A stretch of DNA of 64,000 bases. It comes from Acidobacteriota bacterium. Its GTDB lineage: Bacteria > Acidobacteriota > Polarisedimenticolia > JACPZX01. The DNA lies in NCBI GenBank assembly GCA_016195325.1, contig JACPZX010000023.1, forward strand, positions 62,001-126,000. Direction: 5' to 3'. The position numbers were made by a program, and so were the translations under genes. Of this stretch, positions 31,715-40,624 are shown one piece after another. Below the pieces are notes generated by a model that searched no databases, was not told the origin of the DNA, and was given only the letters and a program-made list of their open reading frames with translations. Every line of letters starts with the position of its first letter. Within the stretch, counting starts at the first letter, position 1.

Positions 31715-34700
31715 TCACGGGACGACGGATGTGCCGAAGACGGAGGCCAGGATGGCCAGATCGATCCCGTCGACGGCGCCGTCGGCGTTGAGATCCGCTG
31801 GGGCCCGGTAGCGCGGCTCGCCGGCGAAGCTGCCGAAGGCGGCGACGATCGCCGCCAGATCGTCGGCGTCGACGGCCCCCGATCCGTTCACGTCCGCCCG
31901 CCGCCGGTCGGGGGCGATCACGAGGGCGGAGGCGAGAGTGGCCGACTGGCCGTCGGGGTTCGTGAGCGTCAGCGCGCGGGAGGTCGCCGGCGCTCCGGGG
32001 TCGACGTCGACGAGGGCCGTCACGGAGTCCGCGGCAGGGGTCTTCACGGATCGGAACGAGACGCCCGGGCCCGCGTCGAGCGTGATCGGATCCCGGAACC
32101 CCGCCCCGCGAAGCTCGACGGCACCCCCCGACGCCCCCTGCCCGAGCGCCGCCGCGGCGACGGAGCTCAGCCGGGGGGCCGGGAAGCACGCTTCGGGCTC
32201 CGTCACGTCGACGTCGTCGATGTACCAGCCGAACCCCACCCCTCCGCCGAGGACGTCGCTCCGGAGCCTGAAGCCGAGCCGGATCGTCGTCCCCGCGAAC
32301 GGCGAGAGATCGAAGACCGCCTTCCTCCACGCGCCGGTCCTCCCCGCGTAGACCCCGGACCCCGGAGCGATGGGAGGGTTGGAGTCGCGGTCGATCGTGT
32401 TCGGGTAGCCGCCGACGGGCTTGATGTACACGGGCGACGTGCTGGTGGGCGTTTCGACCTCGACCCACGCGCCGTCGTCCTCCGCGTTCGGGGAGCCGAT
32501 CGCGAAGATGTCGTAGTAGTGCCAGAAGGTGAGCGTCGCCGAGGAGGCCTGTCGGAGGTCGATCTCCGGCGAGATGAGCGTCTGATCCGATCCCGCCTCG
32601 TACTGCCCGGTGAGATCGGTTCCCCACACGAGCGCGCCGGAGAAGGCCCCGGGGGGGCCGACGGTCGGCACGCCCCGGCGCCACTCCGAGAGTTTTCCCG
32701 TCGGGACCCATCCCGGGTCGGCCGCCTCCATGTCGTCGTGGAAGATCGCGCGCCGGCGCGTCGTCTCGGTGGCGAGGCGGGGATCGGTCGACGGGATCTC
32801 GCTGCGGTTTCCAGAGTCGTCCGCGGACGCGAGGGAGAGGACGGCCGGGGTGCACTCCGGCAGGCCTGGAAACGTCGCCGTGTGCTCCGTCGTGAGGGTG
32901 ACGTCCGAGACGCTCTCGGGCACCGCCCCCGACGGCGCGACGGTCGCCTCGCTGGTGGAGGGCTCGTCGGTGGCCCACTCGAGCCGGATCGTGGTCCCGT
33001 CGTCCTCGCGCGTCGTCCTCACGCGCGAGATCTTGGGCGGCCGGCAGTCCGCGATCGATGCGGACGCGGTCACGGCGCGCGGCGCCCCCGTGCCGTCGTC
33101 GGCGTCCTGGTACGTCACGGTGAGCGTGTCCCCCTCGCCGACCGCGAGGGAACCGGACGCCGGCGCGGGGGCGAGGTCGATCCGCCCCTCGAAGATCCCG
33201 GACGCCTCCGTCGTCTCGAAGAGCACGAGGGGGAACGACGCCGAGGCGGCGGAGACCTGCACGACCGCCGCCTCGCGGAGCGCCGGGTTCGAGTTCAGGT
33301 CGGTGTCGGCGAGGAGGACGCCGGCCGACGTGGGCCCGCAGGCGTACGCCTCGCGGTCCAGCTCCAGGCGGCCGGCCCGGCATCCCGCGAGAGCCGTGAC
33401 GGTGATCTCGTCGAGGTACCATCCGGGAGCGGCCGCCGGCGTCCCGTTGTCCACGATCGCCCGGAATCGGACGCGCGTGGGCCCTCCCGCGAACGGCGAG
33501 AGATCGAACTTCGACTCCACGTAACCGAGGCTCAAATTCGTGAACGCGGGCGTGGCGGCCTCGCTCCGATCCGTGTGGACGGCCCCCGGGTAGCCGGCGG
33601 TCGGCGCGATCGGCATCCACTGGTTCCTGAACCACACCTCCACGGTCCCGCCGTCTCCGCCGGTGTCACGGGTGAACTCGTAGTCGTGGTGGATGGTCAG
33701 CGTGGCGGCGCTCGCGTCGTCGAGGTTGAACCACGGGGAGACGAGCCAGCTCTCCGTCCGCTGCCGCTCCCTATCCTTGAGATAGTTTCCCGCGAGGTTG
33801 GTCGCGGCCACCGCCGAGCCGCGGTACGCGACGAAGGGGCCTGAGAGGGGGCGCCCGACCTGCCAGAGGTCGTGAACGCCGGCGTGGGTCCATCCGGGAG
33901 CGCCGGATTCGAATCCTTCGGAGAGGACCGTGACGTCCCTCGGAGCGTCGAGCGCGTACAGCCCGCCCCCGTCGTCGGTGGATCTGTTCCCCCCGCGATC
34001 CGCCGAGGCCACCTGAACCCGGTACACGCCGCACGGGGCGAGCCCCGAGACCGTGACCGCGTGGTGCGCCGTGAGGCCGGCGGAGCTGAAGACGGCCCCG
34101 CCCGGCTGCAGCATCACGTCGCTCGTCGACGGCTCGTCCGTGTCCCACTCGACGACGGCCGAGCTCGAGGTGAGCGCGCGGCTCCGCACCGAGGAGATCA
34201 CGGGGGGGGTGCAGTCGATGACGCGCGTGCGGTCGGTTGCGGCGGCGGGGGCGCCGGTGCCGTCGTCCGCGTCGAGGTACGTCGCCGTGACGACGTCCCC
34301 CTCCCGGACCCTGATCTGTCCCGGCCCCCCCGCGGGGCCGAACGGAGCCACGCCGAAGAACGCGCCGCTGTGCGGCGCCGTCTCGACGAGCGCGACGTCG
34401 AGCGGGTCGGGGTCGCTCGGGGAGACGACCCGCGCCGTCGCGGTGTCCGGCGCGTTCGGATCCGCGTCGAGATCGGTGTCCCAGAGCCTCACCTCGATGG
34501 GCGCGCCACCGCAGTCGCGGCCCGGTGCGTCCAGGCGCAGCCGCCCCCGGCGGCACGCCGCCGCGCCGACGACGCGCACGTCGTCGAGATACCAGCCGGC
34601 CCCCGGCACGTTCAGCGCGTCGATGCTGTCCTGGTAGAGATGGAAGCGGATCCGGACGTGATGCCCCGCGAACGCGTCGAGACGGAACGTGGCCTGCTCC

Positions 34701-37700
34701 CACGCCGGCGTGGTCCCGGCGTAGACGCGGCTCGCGAACGGGATGTCGCTGTTGTTGGCGATGATGTCCGGGTACCCTCCCTCGGGGGTCACGTACGTCC
34801 ACGTCGCGCCGCCGTCGATCGACACCTCCACCCACCCTCCGTCGTCGAGACCCTGGCCGGGATCGCTGGTGAAGATGTCGTACCAGTGCATGAACGTGAG
34901 CGTGGCGGCGTCGAGCCCGACGAGATCGACGTCCGGGCTCACGAGGTACTCGTCGGCGCCGCGCTCGTAGGGGCCGGTCAGATCGATCCCCCAGGCGTGC
35001 GTGCCGCTGAAGGCCCCGCCGGGCCCGTCCACAGGGAGCCCCGCGGCCCATTCGTCGAAGATCCCGCCGTGCGACCAGCCCGACGTCCCCGACTCGAGAT
35101 CGTCGAAGAAGACCTCGCTCGTTCTCCCCGCCGCTTCGTGGAACGGCGCGCCGCCGTCGTCCGCTTCGGCCGCGTTTCCCCGCGCGTCGACGGAGGCGAC
35201 CCGGAAGTACACCGTCGTGCAGGGAGCGAGGCCCGAGATCGGGATCTCGTGGTGCCGCGTGGCGGGGGCGCCCGCGGCGCTGAGGCCGAGCGTGGGGTCG
35301 GGCCCGTACGTGACCGTCGAGGAGGCGGGCTCGTCGGTCTCCCACGCGAGCCGCAGGCTCCCGAACCCGAGGGTGAAAAGCCGCACGCCCGAGATGATCG
35401 GGGGCGTGCAGTCGTCCACCGGAATCTCCCGCCGAATCGTCTCGGCCACCCCGCCTCCGGCGTCGAGATCGACGTAGGTCACGGTCACCGTGTCGCCGGC
35501 GGCCACGTGCAGCCGGCCGGGGACGAACCCGCCGGAGAGAGGAAGATCTCCGACGAACCTCCCGGACGCCGGGGACGTCTCGGTCAGCGTCAACATGAGC
35601 GGGGACGGATCCGCGGGTGAGGAGGCGAGGACCGTCACCCGGCCGGCGAGCTTTCGATCCAAGTCGGCGTTGCCGTCCTCGACCGTCACGACCGGGGTCT
35701 GTCCGCAGCCCACCGGCGTCGCCGGGGCGATCGTCAGCGCGGCCCGGTTGCACGCCGTCACTCCCGGCGGGACGCCGATGGCCTCGTTGCTGAAACCGCT
35801 CTCGTTTCCGTAGACGTCCACCGCGCTCAGCGCGAGGAACCTCGGCACGCACGGCGAGAGGGAGGAGAGGAGCGTCTCCTGCTCGCGCACCTCCGCGCGC
35901 ACCGGGGAGGCCCCCTCCGCGGCTCCCTGCCCCGAGTAGGCCGGGCCCGGGGCGTCCGAGTCGTAGTGGACCCTGATCTCGCCCAGGTCGGCGTCGGCGG
36001 GATCGCTCCAGCGCAACCGGAGCCGTCCGACCCCGTCGGGCTCCGCGACGAGCTGCGACGGAGGCGCGGGGGGCGTGCAGTCGGGAACCTCCGCGGACAC
36101 GTCCACGGAATGGCTCGTGCCGTCCCCCTGATCCTGATCGGTGTACCTGACGGTGAAGCTGTCACCCGGCGCCACGCTCAGCTTCCCGGGCGCCGCCGTC
36201 CCGCTGAGCGACACCGCCCCCGCGAACATCGCCGTGTCGGGCCCCGTCTCGTTGAGCAGGATGCCGACGGATCCGTCCGGGCCGGTGACGACGGCGGAGG
36301 CCACCTCCCTGTGCATCGGGTCCTGGTCCAGGTCCGAGTCGCTGAGCGTCACGCGCGCGACCTGCGAGCAGCCGTACGCGGGTGCGTCGAGAATCAGCGT
36401 CCCTCGATGGCAGGGCGCCACGGCCGACACGGTGACGTCGTCGACGTACCAGCCGGCTCCCGGCGGCCTGGTGGAGGCCGGATCGCGCCACAGCCTGAAG
36501 CGGATCCGGACCGTGTTCCCCTCGAAGGGGGAGAGGTCGAACGTTTCGCCCAGCCAGCCGAGCGACGACGCCGCGAAGACGCCCGATCCGGGGGGGAGAT
36601 ACGGGTTGTCGGGCCCCTGCGCGACCGGATAGCCGCGGACCGGAGAGATGGCGCTCCACGTCGCTCCGTCGTCGATGCTCAGCTCGAGCCAGGCGCCATC
36701 CTGAGGCGACCCCGCGGCCCCGTCGAACGGGAGGTCGTAGGAATGGTTGAAGGTGAGCCGCGGCGCCGTCAGATCGCGGAGATCGATCGGCGGCGACTCG
36801 AGGAAGGCGTCCGCCTTCGCGGAGTAGGGGGACGCGAGGCGCGTGGCCCACGCGCGGGTCCCCGAGAAGGCGTGCCCGGGGCCCGAGTGCGGGGCGCCGA
36901 GCTCCCACTCGTCGTGCGCTCCTCCGTGGGTCCAGCGCCCCGCCCCCGACTCGAAGTCGTCCGAGAAGAGCGTGATGCGCTTGTCCGCCGCCGTCGAGAA
37001 GGTGAGCGTTCCCGACGCCGGGAAGATCCCCGTGCTCCCCGCGGCGTCGGACGACGCGACGTGGAACCGGTACGAGGAGCACGGCTGAAGGCGATCGACC
37101 ACGACGCGGTGATCGAGGACCGGAGTCGGGTCCGACGCGAAGACGCCCCGGTCGCCGACGACCACCGAATCGGCGGCGCGATCGGTCCGCCAGGCGACCA
37201 CGACGTGATCGGTGCCGGCCTTCTCGACGCGGACGCCGTCGATGAGGGGGATCGAGCACCGCACGACGGCCGTCGCCGTCGCGCGCGCGGGCCCTCCCGC
37301 CCCCGCGTCGGCGTCGTCGTACGCGAGCGTGAACGTCTCGCCGTCCGCGACCTCGAGGGCGCCGTCACGCGCCGCGGCCCCCGATCGAATCGGGATCCCC
37401 CCCCGGAACACGCCGCTCCCGGGGGGATCCTCGTCGAGCACGATCTGCTCGGGCGCCGGCTCGGTCGCGCTCGTCGCGGACGCGCTCACGCGCCCTTCGC
37501 CCGCGAGATCCGCGTCGGCGACGACCACGTCGGCGACGGCGCCGCACGCGTACGCGTCGGAGCCGAGGCTGATCTCGCCGCGGCGCGTCACCGAGGCCAC
37601 GTTGTCGAGGTAGAGGGCGAAGTCCTGATCCGTGACGCCGGGCGCGGATGGCACGCCGTCTCCGGTGAGCGACGTCGCGACGACGCGGACGAAGAAGCTC

Positions 37701-39919
37701 CGGCGCAGGCCGGGAGCGAGCCGGACCACCTCGGTGTTGTCGCGCTCGTCAGCGGACCCCGCGGAGAGGCTGTTTCCCGAGGCGTCGAAGTTGTTTCCGA
37801 GCCACGTGACCCCGTCCGAGGCGACCTCGAGATCCAGGTCGTTGACCCACGAGTCGCCCGCCGGAGTCCCGGGGGCGTCGGTCCAGCTCAGGGCGATCGT
37901 GACGGGCTGGTTCGCGTCCGCGGCGCGGAACGGCCCCTTGACGACCGTCTGCCCCGAAGACGTCAGGAGGTCGGCCTGATCGAAGGCCTCGCGGTGGCGG
38001 CGCCCCACGAGCCCCGAGACGTTCACGCGCCCCCACCCCTGATCGGTCCCCGGCCGGTGCGGATTGAGCCCTCCGCCCCCTGCGGGAGAGCCGCCGAGAT
38101 CTTTCGCGGACGCGACGAGCATCGATCGGACCATCGCCGGGCTCGGCGTCCGGCCGAAAGCTTTCCTGTAGTCCTCGACCGCCAGCACGGCGGCGCCGCT
38201 CACGTGCGCGGTCCCCTGGCTCGACCCGCCTGTCCAGGTGTACAGGCGCTGCGACGCCGGGCGGTAAGTGTCGCAGAGCCCGAGGCCGGTGTAGAGAGGG
38301 GACTGGGAGACGAGGGAGAAGATGTGGGAGGCCGGCGCGACGAGGTCCGGCTTCAACCGCCCGTCGGTCGTGGGCCCCCGGCCGCTCGTGCGTCGGACCT
38401 GGTCGGCGTCGTCCGCCTCGTCGGGGCCGAAGCCGCATCCGTCGGTTCCGTCGGGGCGGAACGATTCGGTGCCGCCGACGCCCACGACGTTCTTCGCGAG
38501 CCCGGGAGAGTCGATCGTGAAGGGACCCAGGTTCCCCCGGTTCCCCACCGAGGCGATGACGATCATCGGCTGGTCGCCGTTCGTCGGATCGCCATCGACG
38601 TCGCGGACCAGGCCGTCGAACTCGCGGGCGAGGAGATCGTAGTTCGCGCCGCCCGTCCCCCACGAGTTGTTGCTGATGCGCGCGCCCCGCCGCCACGCGT
38701 CCTCGAGGATCTCGGAGAGCGATCGCGTCAGGGCTCCGTTCCCCGCGCAGTCGAAGATGCGGGACGACCCGACGCGCGCCGTCGGCGCGACGCCGAGCCC
38801 AAGCTCGTAACCGTCGCTGTCGCTGAGCCGGACCGAAAGGGGCGGGTCGCCCGCGATGATCCCCGCGAGGTGCGTCCCGTGCCCGACGCAGTCGTCGAGC
38901 ATCCCCTCCCCGGTCTCGTCGCGCGCGAAGGCCAGGCGGCCCGCCAGCGCGGGATGGGAGGCGCCGAGGCCGCCGGTGTCGATCCCGGTGTCGACGATCT
39001 GGACGATGGTCGACGAGAGATCGTCCAGGCCGTGGAAGGCGAGCCACGCGCGGTACTGCGGCGAGAGCGGCCGTCCCCCCGCCACGAGCCCGGCGGTGAT
39101 CAGCGAGGGGATCTCGTCGTGCCGGACCGGGGCGCGGTACGGCTCGGCCCAGACCAGCTCGGGCCACGCGGCGATCTCGTCGAGCGCGCCCCTTGCGATC
39201 GTCAGCGTCACCGCGAGCATCCCGGGGACGCGGGGGGAGGCGATCGGGAACGACGTGGCGCGGTCCCTCGCGGCGGCGGCGGCCGCGGCTCCGGCGGGCG
39301 AGTCCGGAAAGGCGAGCGTCACGTCGATCGGACCTTCGAGGCCGTCGAGTTCGGGGCTGACGCGATCGCGAGGCGGGAGAATCCCGGCGAAGTCGACGGG
39401 CGCCGGCAGGAGACGAATCTTCCGCGCGGCGGCGTCGGGCAGCCAGACGACGTACGCGTCGCCGGGAAGGGCCATCAGCACGCGCGACCCGGGGAGCGAT
39501 CTCACCGCGTCGATCCACTCCCCTCGCACGGGTCGTGAGAACCGCACGAGGTGGAGGCCCGCCGCCGGCGACGCCGCGGCGAAGGAGTCGCGCGTCACCG
39601 TCCGCCGCCTCAGGTGGACCCCGTCGGCCAGGCGTCTTCGCACGTGGAGACCCTTCGCGCGCAGCGCGGCGGCGCCGGGATCGGCGGCGAACTCGGCGAC
39701 GACGTACGAGTCGAGCTCGTCGACGACGCGCATGCCGGAGCGCGACAGCTCCGCGGCGCTCTGGGCCCACGATCCGTCCTTGTCGATGAGGAGCCGAACC
39801 GGCCCGGCGTGCGTCGGCCGGGATGCGGCGCGCGCGGAGTGGAAGAGCGCGGCGGCCGCGGCGCACGCGACGACGAGAAGCCATGTCAGCCGCGCACCCC
39901 GACCCTCGTGCCGTCTCAT
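31715..39919 (-). CDS. Giant secreted subtilase with MAM-like and Ig-like modules and C-terminal dockerin
   Basis: This 2,734-residue protein has a signal peptide (about 1-31) and a propeptide-like region (about 40-270). The S8 peptidase domain follows: Asp310 in VDTGID, His347 in GHGTHLAG, oxyanion Asn460 in ASVGNRG, nucleophile Ser567 in GGSSQGTAHVSG. It is active by inspection, although the GTSMAxP motif is altered. A jelly-roll P-like domain and five Ig-like modules (about 100 residues each) come next. These alternate with Fn3-like segments and four MAM-like modules (near 985-1170, 1603-1788, 1994-2178 and 2392-2577). An IPT/TIG-like domain and a type-I dockerin end the chain. It lies 1 bp after a cohesin-like gene. 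It is probably exported and tethered or assembled extracellularly. Confidence 0.92.
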   Translation of the reverse strand: MRRHEGRGARLTWLLVVACAAAAALFHSARAASRPTHAGPVRLLIDKDGSWAQSAAELSRSGMRVVDELDSYVVAEFAADPGAAALRAKGLHVRRRLADGVHLRRRTVTRDSFAAASPAAGLHLVRFSRPVRGEWIDAVRSLPGSRVLMALPGDAYVVWLPDAAARKIRLLPAPVDFAGILPPRDRVSPELDGLEGPIDVTLAFPDSPAGAAAAAAARDRATSFPIASPRVPGMLAVTLTIARGALDEIAAWPELVWAEPYRAPVRHDEIPSLITAGLVAGGRPLSPQYRAWLAFHGLDDLSSTIVQIVDTGIDTGGLGASHPALAGRLAFARDETGEGMLDDCVGHGTHLAGIIAGDPPLSVRLSDSDGYELGLGVAPTARVGSSRIFDCAGNGALTRSLSEILEDAWRRGARISNNSWGTGGANYDLLAREFDGLVRDVDGDPTNGDQPMIVIASVGNRGNLGPFTIDSPGLAKNVVGVGGTESFRPDGTDGCGFGPDEADDADQVRRTSGRGPTTDGRLKPDLVAPASHIFSLVSQSPLYTGLGLCDTYRPASQRLYTWTGGSSQGTAHVSGAAVLAVEDYRKAFGRTPSPAMVRSMLVASAKDLGGSPAGGGGLNPHRPGTDQGWGRVNVSGLVGRRHREAFDQADLLTSSGQTVVKGPFRAADANQPVTIALSWTDAPGTPAGDSWVNDLDLEVASDGVTWLGNNFDASGNSLSAGSADERDNTEVVRLAPGLRRSFFVRVVATSLTGDGVPSAPGVTDQDFALYLDNVASVTRRGEISLGSDAYACGAVADVVVADADLAGEGRVSASATSATEPAPEQIVLDEDPPGSGVFRGGIPIRSGAAARDGALEVADGETFTLAYDDADAGAGGPARATATAVVRCSIPLIDGVRVEKAGTDHVVVAWRTDRAADSVVVGDRGVFASDPTPVLDHRVVVDRLQPCSSYRFHVASSDAAGSTGIFPASGTLTFSTAADKRITLFSDDFESGAGRWTHGGAHDEWELGAPHSGPGHAFSGTRAWATRLASPYSAKADAFLESPPIDLRDLTAPRLTFNHSYDLPFDGAAGSPQDGAWLELSIDDGATWSAISPVRGYPVAQGPDNPYLPPGSGVFAASSLGWLGETFDLSPFEGNTVRIRFRLWRDPASTRPPGAGWYVDDVTVSAVAPCHRGTLILDAPAYGCSQVARVTLSDSDLDQDPMHREVASAVVTGPDGSVGILLNETGPDTAMFAGAVSLSGTAAPGKLSVAPGDSFTVRYTDQDQGDGTSHSVDVSAEVPDCTPPAPPSQLVAEPDGVGRLRLRWSDPADADLGEIRVHYDSDAPGPAYSGQGAAEGASPVRAEVREQETLLSSLSPCVPRFLALSAVDVYGNESGFSNEAIGVPPGVTACNRAALTIAPATPVGCGQTPVVTVEDGNADLDRKLAGRVTVLASSPADPSPLMLTLTETSPASGRFVGDLPLSGGFVPGRLHVAAGDTVTVTYVDLDAGGGVAETIRREIPVDDCTPPIISGVRLFTLGFGSLRLAWETDEPASSTVTYGPDPTLGLSAAGAPATRHHEIPISGLAPCTTVYFRVASVDARGNAAEADDGGAPFHEAAGRTSEVFFDDLESGTSGWSHGGIFDEWAAGLPVDGPGGAFSGTHAWGIDLTGPYERGADEYLVSPDVDLVGLDAATLTFMHWYDIFTSDPGQGLDDGGWVEVSIDGGATWTYVTPEGGYPDIIANNSDIPFASRVYAGTTPAWEQATFRLDAFAGHHVRIRFHLYQDSIDALNVPGAGWYLDDVRVVGAAACRRGRLRLDAPGRDCGGAPIEVRLWDTDLDADPNAPDTATARVVSPSDPDPLDVALVETAPHSGAFFGVAPFGPAGGPGQIRVREGDVVTATYLDADDGTGAPAAATDRTRVIDCTPPVISSVRSRALTSSSAVVEWDTDEPSTSDVMLQPGGAVFSSAGLTAHHAVTVSGLAPCGVYRVQVASADRGGNRSTDDGGGLYALDAPRDVTVLSEGFESGAPGWTHAGVHDLWQVGRPLSGPFVAYRGSAVAATNLAGNYLKDRERQRTESWLVSPWFNLDDASAATLTIHHDYEFTRDTGGDGGTVEVWFRNQWMPIAPTAGYPGAVHTDRSEAATPAFTNLSLGYVESKFDLSPFAGGPTRVRFRAIVDNGTPAAAPGWYLDEITVTALAGCRAGRLELDREAYACGPTSAGVLLADTDLNSNPALREAAVVQVSAASASFPLVLFETTEASGIFEGRIDLAPAPASGSLAVGEGDTLTVTYQDADDGTGAPRAVTASASIADCRPPKISRVRTTREDDGTTIRLEWATDEPSTSEATVAPSGAVPESVSDVTLTTEHTATFPGLPECTPAVLSLASADDSGNRSEIPSTDPRLATETTRRRAIFHDDMEAADPGWVPTGKLSEWRRGVPTVGPPGAFSGALVWGTDLTGQYEAGSDQTLISPEIDLRQASSATLTFWHYYDIFAIGSPNAEDDGAWVEVETPTSTSPVYIKPVGGYPNTIDRDSNPPIAPGSGVYAGRTGAWRKAVFDLSPFAGTTIRLGFRLRSDVLGGGVGFGWYIDDVDVTEPEACFPAPRLSSVAAAALGQGASGGAVELRGAGFRDPITLDAGPGVSFRSVKTPAADSVTALVDVDPGAPATSRALTLTNPDGQSATLASALVIAPDRRRADVNGSGAVDADDLAAIVAAFGSFAGEPRYRAPADLNADGAVDGIDLAILASVFGTSVVP
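31718..31900 (-). other. Type-I dockerin domain of the giant subtilase
   Basis: Two EF-hand-like calcium loops, DVNGSGAVDADD and DLNADGAVDGID, each followed by a helix ending in FG, lie about 33 residues apart at the extreme C-terminus. This is the classical duplicated F-hand dockerin. Dockerins bind cohesin domains with high affinity. Confidence 0.85.
32190..36970 (-). repeat. Four divergent MAM-like modules in the giant subtilase
   Basis: Each module starts with a DDFESG-x2-GW-like segment (36,968; 35,112; 33,940; 32,745), has a central G-A-W-V/L-E-V/L-S-I-DGG-like strand and ends with GAGWYxDDV, then a Cys. Spacing is about 1.2 kb, except between modules 1 and 2 (1.86 kb), where two Ig-like modules are inserted. 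Conservation is at protein level. At DNA level only short blocks, such as the GWYxDDV coding stretch, are shared, so the array is old. Confidence 0.75.
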
Positions 39920-39920
39920 G

Positions 39921-40526
39921 CTACGGGGCTCCCGCGCCGGGGGCGGAGCGGATCTTCAGCGTCGAGCCGTTGAATCGCGACGGGATCTCGGCGCCTCCGG
40001 GGGAGGTCAGACCGGCGCGGTCGAACGCGAGCGCCGTGTCCCCGGCGGCGAGGGCGCGGAAGGTGAGGCGGCAGACCACTCCCGCGCCCCCCGCGCCCCC
40101 GGGGCCGAGACGGGCCAGGCCCACCAGGATCCGTTCACCGGAGGAGGCGGGCCGAGCGAGGAAGCGGGTGGTGGCGTGGTTTCTGTGGAACCACCCCCCC
40201 TCGGCGAAGCCGTCGGGGACCGGAACGACCAGCGCGGGGTCGAAGACCAGATGGAAGAAGATGGCGGAGACGTTCGAGGCATCGTGCGCCACGACCTCCA
40301 CGGTGAACGCATCTCCCGCGCGAACCCGCTTCGGGCGGATGCGGGCGGTGATCGTCGTCGTGCTCAAGCTCCGGGAAGGGGCGGCTCCCTCGTCGAGGGA
40401 GGCCTCCGCTCCGCCGGTGGAGGGGTGGGAAGGGACGGGGGGGCCGGCGCCGGAAGGGGTGACGCAGACCATCGTCGCGCAGATCATCAGCGCGAACAAT
40501 CGCAGGGGAGCTGCACGGCATGGCAT
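39921..40526 (-). CDS. Secreted protein with a cohesin-like domain
   Basis: This 201-residue protein has a signal peptide (about 1-27), a linker rich in Ser/Pro/Gly and one domain at about residues 58-196 with cohesin features. It begins RVRAGDAFTVEVVAHDASNV, continues FFHLVFDPALVVPV (the cohesin strand pair with an FDP turn) and ends GVVCRLTFRALAAGDTALAFD. No anchor or S-layer domain is present. It is followed one base later by the giant subtilase gene, which ends in a dockerin. I infer that the two bind. A general adhesion domain of the same fold is the alternative. Confidence 0.75.
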   Translation of the reverse strand: MPCRAAPLRLFALMICATMVCVTPSGAGPPVPSHPSTGGAEASLDEGAAPSRSLSTTTITARIRPKRVRAGDAFTVEVVAHDASNVSAIFFHLVFDPALVVPVPDGFAEGGWFHRNHATTRFLARPASSGERILVGLARLGPGGAGGAGVVCRLTFRALAAGDTALAFDRAGLTSPGGAEIPSRFNGSTLKIRSAPGAGAP

Positions 40527-40576
40527 CTACGTATTCGACACGCCTGACGAGGCGCCCGTTGCCCTTCCCGGAGAGC

Positions 40577-40606
40577 AGCGTAGCATCGAGGATCTCGAGC
40601 CGTCAA
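40577..40606 (-). promoter_or_regulatory. Predicted promoter of the cohesin-subtilase operon
   Basis: On the minus strand TTGACG (40601-40606), 18 bp, TACGCT (40577-40582), 50 bp before the ATG at 40526. The -10 box is identical to that of the isc operon and the Cys-rich small gene. Confidence 0.45.
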
Positions 40607-40624
40607 AAGGGTTTGCCGGCTCGA

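Noticed and set aside
33771-35852. Long alternative frames within the subtilase gene on the same strand
   Set aside because: These are out-of-frame translations of the same GC-rich sequence; only the 2,734-codon frame is continuous with signal peptide, protease and dockerin.
35966-39538. An 1,190-codon open frame on the plus strand
   Set aside because: It is antisense to the giant subtilase, whose catalytic motifs and modules are clear. The plus-strand translation is Arg/Gly/Pro-rich without motifs.
31715-40526. Part of a classical cellulosome
   Set aside because: No glycoside hydrolase with dockerin, scaffoldin or carbohydrate-binding module is present, and the dockerin-bearing protein is a protease.
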